Below, in pieces: positions 1 to 12,670 of a stretch of DNA of 64,000 bases; position 1 is the stretch's first letter, and each line of letters opens with the position of its first letter. The position numbers were made by a program, and so were the translations under genes. This stretch comes from Vombatus ursinus. Lineage: Eukaryota; Chordata; Mammalia; Diprotodontia; Vombatidae. Under the pieces are notes generated by a model. That model saw nothing but the letters and a program-made list of their open reading frames with translations. It had not been told where the DNA came from and ran no database searches. The stretch is from positions 26,402,318 to 26,466,317 of the forward strand of contig NW_020954562.1 in the NCBI RefSeq assembly GCF_900497805.2. Direction: 5' to 3'.

Positions 1-14
1 GTTTGCCCACTATT

Positions 15-135
15 CTCCTATTAGAATGTAAGCTCCTTGATGGCAGGAACTGTTTGTATTCCCAACACTTAGCACAGTGCCTGGCACATAGTACATGTTT
101 AATAAATGCTTATTGATGGAATAAATGATTGATTG
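15..135 (+). repeat. L2 LINE 3' end
   Basis: The stretch reads like the L2 3' terminus: TAGAATGTAAGCTCCTTGA, then AGCACAGTGCCTGGCACATA, AATAAATGCTTATTGATGG and a short ATTGATTG-like tail. Family recognised by eye from these conserved phrases; exact ends are approximate. Confidence 0.8.
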
Positions 136-2250
136 ATAGATTTCACTGGCTTTTTTGAACTGAACTAAACAGCAAATTCCATTGAATAGAATCTTCCAGG
201 GCTTCATAGGGCTCCTTGTTCCATTTAGGATTATACTCATGCTATTTTGGAGAATCAGAAATGAATAACAAACTGTGAATTTTCTAAGCAAGGAACTGGG
301 AGAATGAACATTTCAGGACAAAATTCTATCACATTGTATTAGAAGAGGCAGTATGGTATAGGATATAAAGAACCAGCCTTGGAATCAGGAAAACCAGGAT
401 TCACATGAACCAGCCTCTGACATAAACTGATTGTATAACCTCAGGCAATTTCTAAAAAGGAGTTGCCTATCTGCATTTGTGGAAGAAGTTTCCACGATGG
501 GAGTTCCCCACAGGCTGGACAAAAAGGAAAGAATATCTATATTTTTCTATTTCAATATATCATATGGAAGGAAAACAGTCCCAGTCTCTAACTGTTTCTT
601 AATATTTTAAAGCAATATTGTTGGCCAAATCATGCAGAGAAATCTCAGTAAGTTTTTTTTTAAACTCACTGGATCTCAGTTCATGAGTTTGAGGCTGTTC
701 CTTTGGCATGCTATTAGACAGAGGGATCAAAGAGAATGGGGTGTAATAATAAGGCATGATGCTACTCTGAAGAATTAAAGGTCCAACCTTGCTTATGACA
801 GAAAGCCTGGATCAGGAAAGCATATAGAACCAATGACATCTTCCACTGAGGATGACAACCATGGCCTTGTTCACTCATCTGTAAGTTGAATGAAAAGCCA
901 TTTTGAATTCAGAAAGTCCCCAAATGTCATTAGCACAAACCAGTCTTAATTTTAGAATCTTTTCCATTTGTCAGCCTAAATTAGATCCTTACTATTTTTA
1001 TGAAAAAATAAATGTAAACACAAACATTTACTTTGATAATGTTTTATGGTAATCAAAGTGTAATTACATTAATTTTTCCTGTATTGCCTGAAGTCCACAA
1101 ATATTTGTGTAAAGGACAGTTGTATAAAAGAAAATGCAGCATACTTTTACATATACCATACAATAGGTTTTCTCACTAAAAATGTGTTTCAAATCTACTG
1201 AGAATAGACAATAATGATTATTATAGAATCACAGAATTGGAAAATTATAAGGGACTTCAGTGACCATTCCATCTAACCCATCCGACATATCATATTAAAG
1301 TGACAGGAATGTGAATACCCCAAAACTTTTTTATTTAAATCTTCTAACTTGAGAAGGCCAATTACCAATGTAATTGATTATTACTGAAGTTTGATATTTT
1401 CTTCTTTGCCTCTGATAACCTGTGATTAGTGTGGTATAGTGTAAAGAACACTAGACTTAAAGATGAAAAATCAGACTGTTAATCTTCACTCTCCTAAGTA
1501 GGTACATATAGGGCACCTTACTTGGGTAAGTCACTGTTCTTATTTCTTCCCTGCTTCACAAGATTGTTGTGAATGAAATGTCTTCCAACTGTAAAGTGTG
1601 CTTATGACAATGAACTGATAATAATGTTGATCATATTTAATTATTTCTAAGTACGTTGATGAACCTGCTAAGTCCCTAGACTTTATTGCTGACTAATCAA
1701 CAGCCATTGAACTAAAGAGAAGTATTTGGTAGTTAATTGTTCGAAATTAAGGAGCCAGTTGCCTATAATGTGTAACTAGGAATGAGAATCCTAGAAGTGA
1801 TCATCCCCACGAGTGAGCTGACAAAGAAATAGCCACATTGTAAGTGCCACACTCAATTAGCAATTTGTTACCAGAGAAAAGAAAGGAATTCCATGTTAGT
1901 ACTTTAAATTAGAACTATATCAAGTACTTTCAAATTCTAGGCTTTGGTAGGGAAAAATGCTACCATGCTCTGCCAGGATCAACATGTCTAAGTCAGTACT
2001 GAGTTTTTAATATCAAATTAGTCAGACTTTGATTATTTTCTATGGGAGTAAGAAAGTTTCCGCAGTCACTATGGCATAAGAGGATAATTTCTTCAAACAG
2101 AGAGTTGACTCTGGTAAAGATAAAGGGAAGGGCCTATGGAAACCTCAGAAAGTGAGATTAGTGTATTTCTGAAAAAAGGAAATTTTGTGTTCCTTAGTTA
2201 GGGAAAGGAAAAAAAAAAGCCAAAGTGACATCAGAATAAAAGACACAAAC
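136..2250. other. Intergenic DNA downstream of NPY1R
   Basis: No coding gene seen. It holds degraded MIR-type SINE pieces: about 345-480 plus strand (GGCAGTATGGTATAG head), 1225-1300 minus strand (AGAATCACAGAATTGGAAAA) and 1430-1600 plus strand (tRNA-like head, then TGGGTAAGTCACT). The rest is AT-rich and unassigned. Confidence 0.6.
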
Positions 2251-2254
2251 TACT

Positions 2255-3565
2255 AAGTCAATGCAACACCAATTTTATTAGAAGAACTGTCCAAGATTTT
2301 CAAACCAAACACTCTGATGTTTCATAGGTTGGCTATAGAAATAACTTAGGACATGTGTTCTCCCAAGTAAATGTTTCTTGGTTTCTTGGTGTACTAGTTG
2401 CTTAGATTCTTTATTTCTTAGTTTTAATAATCATTCCAACACAGAGAAATATAAATTAGGTATATATTTGTTAGATATGCATCTACTAAGTATATATACT
2501 TATCAGTTGTTAACATAGTCATTTTAACATTCAATAGAATATATTGTTTATAAGTGCACGCAAGATGTGATAAATTTCAATGGATTTTATCTATTTATCA
2601 TATACCCTCAATTGAATTGTTGTATCTGGGGTCCTTTACTTGTCCCTTAGTGTTACATGATATTTGGTGTTTCGATGTAATATAGGCACCCTTTCATATA
2701 ATTTTGTAACATTCTAGGCTTTTTAGCAAATACCAAATAGGTTCTACTAGAGGAAATATCTTCTATTCAAATGTATATGCTTGTATATTATTTGTAGTTA
2801 CAATAATTTAGGTATTATTCTAATTACTCTGAAAAGGTTTCATAGTCATGTTCCAAAATAGTCTTGAGTCATGGAAATGGCTTTCCTTTTAATATGTGTT
2901 TATGTCCTAATTTTCGATGCTAACAGCTGAGAAATAGATTTTGTTTTCTTTTACATGCAATGTTACATCAGGTTCTAATCAATTAGTGGTAAATTAAATC
3001 CTCTCTTAAAGTCATGGATATTTAGGTGGGTACTAAGACCAGTCTGAACTGGCAAGAAATAATATCTCTCCTGAAAACAAACAAACAAAAAAACCTTCAC
3101 ATTCTGAATGTTGATTTTGTATCTCCTCTGTATCCTCCTACTTTATATGGTTCCAAAGTCAATGGACTTTTTTTAGGTTGGCTGTCCTTCTTTCCTTTAC
3201 AGGGTGCAGAATCACTAATGAAAGTAGTATATGATTAGTATATATGCTGATAGTCAAGTTTTTGTTAAATATTCCATTGAAGTAAATATAATCTATGCCT
3301 TATATATTTCTATGTTTGTTGCACAAATATGTTACACAACTGTAAGTATTGAGACTTTGGATAGAAACAGCTGACACAAGTGAATCCAAAGTCTGTACAT
3401 TTTGATCTTTCTGCAAGCAGAGCCACAACTAAAACAGCAAGACAATATAGGCAAAGCCATACATCCTAGAGGAGGAGAGGGTTACAGAATTGTGTGACAG
3501 GTTGTGCTTGGTGTTAAAACAGCTGTCACCTGGGTTCTGTAACCCTCACCCACTTCAGATCCTCT
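2255..3565 (-). other. NPY1R: NPY1R 3' untranslated region (inferred)
   Basis: Sequence between the NPY1R stop codon (3568-3566) and the first convincing minus-strand poly(A) signal. It is AT-rich, without recognisable interspersed repeats, which fits a retained UTR. The 3' end near 2255 is inferred from the signal, not observed. Confidence 0.5.
2274..2279 (-). terminator. NPY1R: Candidate poly(A) signal for NPY1R
   Basis: AATAAA on the minus strand, followed 10-40 nt downstream in transcription by a G/T-rich stretch (GGTGTTGCATTG, then TAGTTTGTGTC). It would give a 3' UTR of about 1.3 kb. Other hexamers exist in this AT-rich DNA, so this is a best guess. Confidence 0.5.
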
Positions 3566-4828
3566 TCAGACTTCTTCTTCCTCCCCGGGAGCCTGGGAGG
3601 CCTCACCACCGGCTTGCCTATGAGATGTCTTGGAGTCATCCGTATTCATGGTGGACATCGCGATGGTCTCGTAGTCTTCATTACGGGACCTGAAATCACA
3701 GAAGCGAAAGAGAGCCTGCAAATCTTTCTGGAAATTCTTGTTAAGGAACCCATAGAACACAGGGTTGACACAGGTGGAAATCATCGCTGTCAGGTGGCAC
3801 AGGAGGAACAGCAGGTTGTGGTGGCAGATGGAGATCAACTTGTGGTTCCAGTCAAACACTGTGTTAAAGATGGTCAGAGGCATCCAGCAGATGGCAAAGG
3901 CCACCACAATAGAGAAAAGCATTACATTGATCCGTCGGGCTTCCTGGGCTCTATGCTTGTTCTCTCTGATCCTATCCATCATGTCATTCCTCTTCTTCAG
4001 GCGAATATAGATCTGTAGGAAACAAAACAAAAACATACCAAGGTTTTCCAGCTCAGGTTAAAGACCCATTTAGTGGAATTAAGGAAAAATGTAGATTAAA
4101 ATAAATGTTAAGAGAATAAAAGTATTTATTACCTTGAGGTAGCAGACCAGAATGAACACCAGAGGCCCAAAGTACTGCAGCACCAACAGAATAGTGGTGT
4201 AAGATAGCCTGTGCACATTAGAAGGGAACAGATCGAAACAAACATACTTGTCCTTGAAGGTTGGGACAGTGACATTGTGGAATGGCTCATCAGTCAGCAC
4301 CTGATAAATCACAAAAGGCAGGGAGGCAGCCACAGAGAGGAACCAGATCAGGGCAATTGCTAAAAATGCATGGATATTAGATGGTCTCCATCCTCGGGGG
4401 TTGACTATAAGCTGATGGCGTTCCAAAGCAATGAGAACCAGAGAGAAAATGGAGACAGTGATCGAGACACATTGCACAAAAGGATTTAGTTTGCACATGG
4501 CCTCACCAAAGATCCAGTGATCCATTAATGTGTAGACAAAAGTGAAGGGCAGACATACAAATGATACCAGAAGGTCAGAAAGGGACAGATTAACAATCAG
4601 AATGTTGGTCACATTTCTCAGCTCCTTTTGCTTTAGGATGATTCCTATCAAGGCCAGATTTCCAGAGACCCCCAGAAGTATGACAATGCCATAAGCTAAT
4701 GCCATTGTAAATACCATGGTTACTGGTACACGGCATTTATTCTCTTCAATGGGTGCATATGGGGGGTGGGTGTCTGTATGGTTAAGAAATGATTCATTGA
4801 AAAAAGAGGGAAACAATGTGTAATTCAT
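3566..4828 (-). CDS. NPY1R: Neuropeptide Y receptor type 1, two coding exons
   Basis: Class A G-protein-coupled receptor for NPY and PYY, coupling to Gi/o at the plasma membrane. Coding exons are 4828-4133 (232 codons) and 4012-3566 (148 codons plus TGA), giving 380 residues against 384 in human. The start fits MNYTLF (human MNSTLF) with A at -3. Visible features: N-glycosylation sequons at N2, N11 and N16; the ALERHQLIVNPRG motif ending TM3; AICWMPL in TM6; NTVFDWNH with D286, the counterpart of the human ligand-binding D287; NPVFY in TM7; and a likely palmitoylated Cys in FRFCDF at about 337. The tail keeps DYETIAMSTM but then diverges to an acidic end, GEEEEV. The single intron falls just after TM5, as in other mammals. 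Orthology is essentially certain from continuous similarity and from the NPY5R neighbour. Confidence 0.97.
4013..4132 (-). other. NPY1R: NPY1R intron after TM5 (120 bp)
   Basis: Minus-strand donor CTCAAG|GTAATA at 4133/4132 and acceptor TTTCCTACAG|ATCTAT at 4013/4012. Splicing joins CYLK to IYIRLKK, matching human CYFKIYIRLKR exactly in phase (phase 0). A short intron at this point is characteristic of mammalian NPY1R. Confidence 0.95.
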
Positions 4829-4936
4829 TTTGGCGCTAATTGGTTATCTTTCTTTAAAGAAGTTCAATCTTCATGTAAAGTGTGTTTGCAAAAATTGGGT
4901 GTGAGCTCTTCATTTTCCTCGATAACTTTGCATAAC
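4829..4936 (-). other. NPY1R: NPY1R 5' UTR part of first coding exon
   Basis: Upstream of the ATG on the minus strand, a good acceptor reads CTTTCTCTTTACAG|GTTATGC, with AG at 4938-4937. This would start the first coding exon at 4936 and leave 108 nt of leader. Mammalian NPY1R is known to splice noncoding 5' exons onto this exon. Confidence 0.65.
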
Positions 4937-4938
4937 CT

Positions 4939-7470
4939 GTAAAGAGAAAGTGTACAAATTTGTTACTAATTTGGATTTTGTATTTGGTAGTCATGCCAAA
5001 GAATGTCTTCTGCTTTTTTTTTCTTTTTTTTGGAGTCAGTGTTTAAGAAAACTAAGATCACATAAATACTTTCACCCATACTCTTTCAAACAGGAGTTTG
5101 CCTTTTGCATACTAATTGTGTTCTTTTTTTTTTTTTTTGGCACAGGCCATAATTCTATCTTTTCTTTTTGTTTGTTAGGTTTTATTAGGTATGGGTTGCT
5201 TTAGTGTTTGGTATAGTAGATTCTGGGGTCTGGGTTCCAGTCCCATTTCTACTATTTATATCCTGTGTAACTTGGGCAAGTCATTAAACTTGCTTCATTT
5301 CCTCATCTGTATTGTGAGGGGGGTTTGACCTCTAAAATCCCTTTTCCTAAATCTATGATCCTAAATCTTAAGGATAAAATGGCAAAAGTGGAAGAAATAA
5401 AATATATTATTACCTATTATGATTCTTGTCAGTAAAGGGGAAAGTTTATGTGGCATGATCTGTGGTGAATAATTATTTTTGTATTGAATGGAAGTGTATA
5501 TCAATGAGAACATTTTTGCTATGCTATACCTTTTAGCACTTGTCCATGTGGCTGATTAAATCAACACTAATATTGGGTTAAAGGTGAATCTTCAACTCAG
5601 GATAATTTCAGAGAGAATTATCAGGAGAAGCAGAATGAGTGGGAGGGGGAGGGACATATTCCACCTTCCTGAAAGAAAACAACATATACATTTAGGGGAA
5701 AACAAACAGCAAGAGAAATAGGGACAGGGTGGGGAAATGGAGGGAGGCGGGAAGTTCTATGAAAATCCATGACTTTAAATCAATTAAACTTCATAACATA
5801 ATTAATCCTTGGGAAATAAAATTTTAAAATTTAAAATTTAAATTAAAATTTTTTAAAAAATAAAATTACATATAATCTCAAGTTGCTAAGTCATCCTGAA
5901 TTTTACAGGGGCCAATTTTAATAAATACTCAAGCTAGACAGTTCACCATTTATTTGTTTAGGAAAGGAAAAGACAACAACAGCAAAAATAAATTAATGTG
6001 CAAAATTGGGGCTACTTTGTTAGTTACATAATTGTCTGTTACTTCACTGTAGGAGGGAGAACTAGCTCAGCTGACAGTTGGTTATGAACAACCAAAAAAG
6101 ACAAGTATTTATGGTAGCAACCAAAAAACAAATAGATAGAAAGACAGTCATGATCCTTTGGAGCTAAAATTTGAGGAGACTTTAAAAAAATACCAACTGA
6201 ACTTTATCTAACAAACTATAATTCTCCATCTGGGAACCTCAGATTCTGTAAACTCTAGGCCTATTGCCTGTATGCACACCCCACAAATTAAATTGTTTCA
6301 CCAGAGTCAATAAGTTTGTCAATTCATTTTCAAGCCATAAAATGAAGGGGAAACATCTCTTACAGTGCCAGTCCCCCAACCCTTCATATTATTCTTTTTC
6401 CTTGTGATCCCTTTAGCAGTCCAAAAGAAGAACAAATACATTCAGCATAAATAATTCACCCACCCATCAAAAGGTAAAAACAGGTTAAAAAAAAAAAAGG
6501 TAAAAACGCACCTGAGAGGTTGTTTTCTGGTTATTTCTGAAGAGCTCAGATCTCTGTGATATGACACCAGGGACAACAGGATAATCAGAGGGGTGTCAGA
6601 TCTGGAAAGAAGGAAAGTTAAATTCTCTCTGTGTCCAAGAATAACCCTGAAAACACCTCTGGCCCACCAGCCCATCTGGGAAGGAACACCACTGGGCTGA
6701 TCAGCCCTGTTACATCACTACCATTTTCATCCCATCCCTAATGCCATTTCTAACCTGGACTATTCAGGTGGACGCAGTTTTTCTGGGTGGGGTGGAGATG
6801 AATGGGGCTAGACAGAAGCACTAGCCTTCAGGAAAACCTCTAGAAACATCAACACACTCCTCAACAAAACTCTAAGTGAGCCACAGATGTCAGGTGACCA
6901 AACTTGCTCCCAAAGCGCCCTCCATTCACTCCCAACCCAAACATCTGCTAAGTTACTTAGGGGAAGGCCCACAGACTCAGTTTCCCCGAAAGAAATCAGG
7001 AGAGGCTACCCTCTGGTCTTAAAGAAACAAAAGAGAAATTGGAGCAAAGTGAAGTGCCAACTAAGGGCCACGTTTAATCGCTCCTGGCAGTGTTTTCCTA
7101 AGTCCTTCCACCCCTCACGCACTTCCTTCACCCCCTCCCACCTCCCCACCCCCCGAGATCAGAAGAGGTTTTGAACAACTTGCACAAACCTTCAGGCTGG
7201 ACAGCTCAGGTCCCAGCTAGGACCAAGAGCTGCTTCGTGAACCCCCGAGCCCGGGAGTCGGCAACGCGCAGCTAAAAGCAATAAAGCAGATAGACCCTTA
7301 AGTTAAGGCTCCAAGAGACCCCCAACTCCCAACTTCATCCTACTTTAGCTATCCCGAGACCGTTCCCTAGAGATCGCCAATCTACTCTCTCCCCTCCTTC
7401 CCTTGCCTTTGCTTATCCCGCCCGTCCACCCCGCTCTCCCTCAATCCCTTTTGAAGGGAGACGGGAGTTA
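4939..7470 (-). other. NPY1R: Inferred NPY1R 5' intron
   Basis: Runs between the candidate donor at 7471-7470 and the acceptor at 4938-4937. It contains a plus-strand MIR-type SINE at about 5215-5365 (tail CTAAATCTATGATCC) and an A/T simple stretch at 5818-5870. Nothing coding was seen. Confidence 0.45.
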
Positions 7471-7471
7471 C

Positions 7472-7560
7472 CTCCTCTTGAAGAAGATCTGTCCAGCTCT
7501 TTCCAAGAGAAGAAGATGGTGAGGACTGGAGAAGGGAGTAGGGAGCCCGGGGTATTTCTT
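7472..7560 (-). promoter_or_regulatory. NPY1R: Candidate NPY1R noncoding first exon and promoter side
   Basis: On the minus strand a strong donor, CAAGAGGAG|GTAACT, lies at 7472/7471 in sequence richer in G+C than its surroundings (about 7060-7640). The purine-rich leader before it (CTTCTTCTCTTGGAAAGAGC) is a plausible 5' UTR. No clear TATA box was seen and the start site is unknown. Inferred from donor quality, base composition and distance to the next acceptor only. Confidence 0.35.
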
Positions 7561-10500
7561 CAGTTCGGGAGCCTAAGGGAGATTGATGGACAGGTTTGGG
7601 AACGCCCTCTTAAAGCTGAACTCCTCCTTAGCCAAAGAATCGCATGATGCTGCACCCAACAGAGTGATGCCAGAAGATCCCGCAACAAACATCCCACTTT
7701 AAAGTACATATCTGGGAGGGGGAGGGTTGCCTAGGAATTCTGAAAGAAATGCAAATAAGTAGAGAACCTACGTTGTCAGATATGAGCATACATGAATACA
7801 CGTAGGAGAAATGGGCACAAACCATCAACAGCCCCCTGACTCAGAGGCAGCCAGGCAATTATTAGGAAGAAAATTTATGATTTTAATAAATTCTACTGTA
7901 TTTCCATTTTGTTTGCAGGTCGATGCCACCTTGTGGCCGAAATTATGAAGAACTGGGCAACTTGATGCGCATAGTAGAGTGTTTACCGACCGCAAAATCC
8001 AGGGGAATTGTCAGACGGATAATAGTAAATAAGATTTGTTTGCTTGCAATCGCACCTCTGCATACCGTACTTCCCCTCGGCTGTCAAGCCCCAAACGCCT
8101 TTGGCTCTCCGAGGCTCTCTCGGTCAAGGTCAGTAAGGTGGTCACACACACTGTGACCGCCACTTCCTAGCCGAGAAAAAACGGACCCTGAAAAGTAAGG
8201 GCAGTGGATCCAGGACATCACCTCTCTTTCCTTTAGACCGAGAAGGCCGAACTGACCCTAGGGCACATTCTTAGCTGTAAAGATAGGGCACCAACTTGAT
8301 TTTGTCCTTTAGTATAGGTGCTTTATTTTGGGGGGAGGAGTAGCACTGTAAATAGAAGGGGTCCCTCTCTGGGCAGGAAGGGTTAACACGCTCCTCCTGG
8401 GGTCAACAGTTACCAAGTATTGAGGAGAAGCGAGCCGATTGTACTTTGAAGACACTTCCATCGGCAAGACCCTCCTAGTGCAGCCTGAGAACTCACTGAC
8501 TTATCACTGAGGCAACCACGGCAGGCTTTTGACAAGTCTTGATTCCAGTAGCAAAAGTCAAAATATGTGTGTCTGCCATGCCGAAAATGAAGTCCTAATG
8601 CCCGATGACTAAAACAAACTTCTAGGAAACCGAATTGTCAGAAAAGGCTGGCTGATAAAGACTTTGCAGCCCACAGTGGCATTCTAGGCTCTGAGAGTGA
8701 AGGGCTGTCTCTGTTATAAAAATCCTCCCAATTTTAGTGGTTCTCTAAGTTCCACTTATATCTTCAAACCAGAAAAAAAAAAGTTTCCAAGAGATATGGG
8801 ACTCTTACAGTTTTGAATTGCTAAGACATCCTACTTGTCTTTTTAAGCCCAGTCCATAATTAAACAACTCTCTAAGTTTCATAGCTTGTATATATAGTTT
8901 CAAAGACTAAGTCAGTGTAGTGCTAAATCTGACAGGTCCTTCCAAAGTAGAAAGGCTTGTGGTCCCAGCCCCGGACTCTGGATCTCTCTTAGGAAGACCA
9001 GCCTACCTAACTAACAGTTCATAAAGGCCCTTCAACAGAAGGTTCATGACCTCTGGGTGATGACCTTTCTTATCCAAAGCATCTCATGATATTCATTAAT
9101 AACGCATGGAGGAACTTCAATTTGTGCTCACCTGGAAAAAGCTACCATCCTTGACGTACTGAAGATTTTCAGTAAGTAAATTTTTTTATGTAGATAATGA
9201 TGAGTATGCATGCATGGACATATATATATGTTTTTTGGGGGGAGGGTTCTACAAGAATCTTTCTCATGCCTTTGCAACTGGACAAATCTTTCATGCAATA
9301 GAAAAATAGGATTATGTACAAGAACAGCAATAGTATTATGTATGTGAGCATAAAAATACATAAATCTAGAGATAAAACAGGAACTTTAAAAATCCAGGCA
9401 AGGGTTAAATAGGTTAAAAAAAATCCTAGCTGTAGCCATAAACGCCTTCATAATTAACAAAAAGACAGGGCACATTTGAGAACCCTTAAGTTTTCTAAGA
9501 CTAGATACTCAACTTATACTCTTCCATTTTTTTCTTTCCTTAACTCATAGTCTCTAGATTTTGAAGCAGTCTTACCCCAAATTTCCATCATTGAAAGGGA
9601 AACATATTTCAATGGTAGTTTTCAGTTCTAAGGTATAAGTTTCAAGGAAAGTAATTTATTTATTTACTAAGAATGTAACTTTTTATGTGATATGTTGCCA
9701 TATTTCTATAAATATTTGAGGTTCAAGAAGACAGTTTGGTGATTATTTGACTTTCTAGATATTCCCATGGTGTTGAGAGGCAGAGAGAAATCATTGCAGT
9801 GTTGCTCTTTTCTTGCCATTTCACTGAAAGTGAATTTAAAAGTTCCATTCACAACTAAACAAAATGGATAAGTCTCTTTTCATGAAGTATTAATGTTATA
9901 GATTGGTTCCATCACTAAACTTTGGAAGCAATACAACCAGTACCAAAATGTTATTTTCTCTGAATGAAATTTTGTGGTGGAAATGGACTGATATACTCAG
10001 ACAAAAGATTATTCATACCCTGAGAAAATTAGTCTTTTGAAATATTTTGAAATCCATTTGCCTTTCTCCATTGGTAGTATTATCCTCAAGAGAGATCAGT
10101 CACCTAAGACTTCTCATTAGCAAAATAAGAATAATTCAATAACTGGATGCAGAATAACACAGTATATCTATACCTTGAGGTGGTATGGGAGAGTTAACAT
10201 AAATAAGGAACTTTGAGCTCTGAAGCAACTGGCTATTAAATAGGTCCTTTGTTTCTAGAGCAAGAATATTCACTTCTTTAAGACTAAAGAAACATTCAGG
10301 CAAATCCTCCATCAGACTCTGGAGCCCCAAAGTGTATGGCAACATACATTCTGGAGCTATAAATTGAATAAAAACCTCTCCTGGTACGTCTGCAAAGGGA
10401 AGGAAAAAAAAAACCTCCTTAAAACCTCTGCATAAACTTAGAGAGCATTTCCTTTGTAAAGTTTATAAAAGTCTGACCACCAAACCTTGTACAGCAGAAT

Positions 10501-12593
10501 TAAATTGAATTAGGCCAAAGTATGCATTGATAGCCTTAATTAAGAAGGTTTTTTTTTCCCTCTTTCTGTTAACTTCAGGTTCTACTGGTCTATCCTCTAT
10601 GAAAATTTCTTTTCCTGGGCATTTTTAAGCTGAATCAGGACCTGTCTGACTGTCCTTTCTTGGGCAAGAGTCTAAATAATTTTTATTTACCCTATGATGG
10701 ACTGTGCCCACTTTAATCGAAAGTTTGCCACTGTGCTCACAGCTATTATTTCTCCCTTCAACTTTTTTTTTAATGTCTCAGTGATGGATCTCTGCTGCAG
10801 AGATGAAAGACAACAATGGTGTTAGGCTTTGATACAGGAGCATGATTAGCCAAGGGACCGACGCAGTGAAAATTACACATGAAGAAGCTATTGATGGTAG
10901 AAACTAGTCTGGGCTATATCAGTATACTGGAAGATGGTTGATGAGTCTCTCTAGACTTGTTTTGCCTGAATTGATTGGGTTGCTTCGGTCAAAAAATTGC
11001 TTTGACTGACTTTCTAACTAACTTTACTTATTATAGCTAAATCAATCAGTTAGTTGACTCAAAATGATATACCAAGCACATCCATGCTCACATATTCAAC
11101 CTCAAAAGCATCTCCCTTATGTATATGAGAGACCAAATAATATTTGTTGGTTTTATTTAGAGCTGAAATGATGAAAGGGTGCCTTGCTTTAAGAAAAATA
11201 ATATGGCTAAATATTTTACAGCCATATGTTTGGTTATCCCCTATTCTCTTCTTTATGTGCCTGAATTAGTGTTTTCAATTTTAGAATGGGTGGCAAAAGA
11301 ATATTAGGACCTTGAGTTTATTCAGTAGCCTCAGCACATTTTTTTTCTTTATCAAATAACTAGTCTACTTGATTTTTTTTTCAAATAACCAGTTTAGAGC
11401 CAGTCCCCTTGAAGAAGGCTCAATAGATATATATTGATACTGTCTCCTAGGATATCCATTTAAAGAGTATACAGAAATTAATCCTTGTTTGGGGGATGGA
11501 CTATCTTGTGTACCAAGAGTAGAGTCCCAAAAGGGACTAGATGTATCATTGGGACACACTAAAGTTAACCTCTGCCCAGTTACTCCACTTCACTACTTTT
11601 TTTCTGTTTAAGGCAAATAATCACTTAATCCTTCTTATTGAAGCAAAGCAGCAAAGAAAGTTACCTCTAGCTATCATGGAGATCTCACATTTGGCCACAT
11701 AATGGACTAACCAGGGAGAAACTTCCAAGGTAGTCACTCCAAATTTAATGTTCAATGAAAAGAGGAAATTAATAATAAAAACCTACATCTTTATTAGCAT
11801 TTCGCTACATTTATAAAACATTGTTTATATAATACTCAGCCTATCCCATATGATCCTTACAACCACCTTGCAAGGTAGGAAGTTCAGGTATTAGCTCCAT
11901 TTACAAAAGAAGAAGCATAGATTCTGGAAGGTCAGACAATATATCTATCCAAGGTCATACCTTCTAACAGGAAAAGAGTCAGATCCCACCCCAAACTCAA
12001 GTCTCTTGATCCCAGTGCTCAGTTCACAGTACCAAACTACTTCTCCAAAAATGCAATATAATTATATTTTTATATAATTAATTATATCTATATAGATAGA
12101 TATAGTTTTTCAAAATCCCAGGATAATCTGACCTGTTTGCTTTGCTTACTCAAGGACCTCATTCTGAATGTCTTTACAGCACTATTTTCCACTGTGTTTC
12201 TAATACAATATATCTCACATATATTTTCATTGTTGTTTCCTTTGAGCTTTTCTTTTGTATGTCTTCTGTTTTCCCCCATGATACTTGGAAACTCCTCAAA
12301 GTTAGGGACCATGTCTGTTGCTTGTTTTTAATTAGGTGCACAATCTACTACAAAGTAAGGGAACTGAACCAGTTGATTTCCAAGGTCCCTTCCAGCTCTA
12401 AATATGTGATTTTAGCCTGATATGAGTAAACATATGTACTCAATGTATTTCTGGAAGTGCAAATTGTTTTAAACAATATCAAGCTTTGGACTCTGGCTTA
12501 TCTTTTCAACAGTTCTTATCTCTGCCCATGTTTTTTTCTTTTAGCACTCTAATCAAAACTAAAACTAAAAAAGAAAAGAAAGAAAGAAAGAAA

Positions 12594-12625
<32 letters not shown>

Positions 12626-12626
12626 A

Positions 12627-12670
<44 letters not shown>

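Noticed and set aside
3614-4018. 134-codon plus-strand open frame across NPY1R
   Set aside because: Antisense shadow of the NPY1R second coding exon, with no independent domain or start context.
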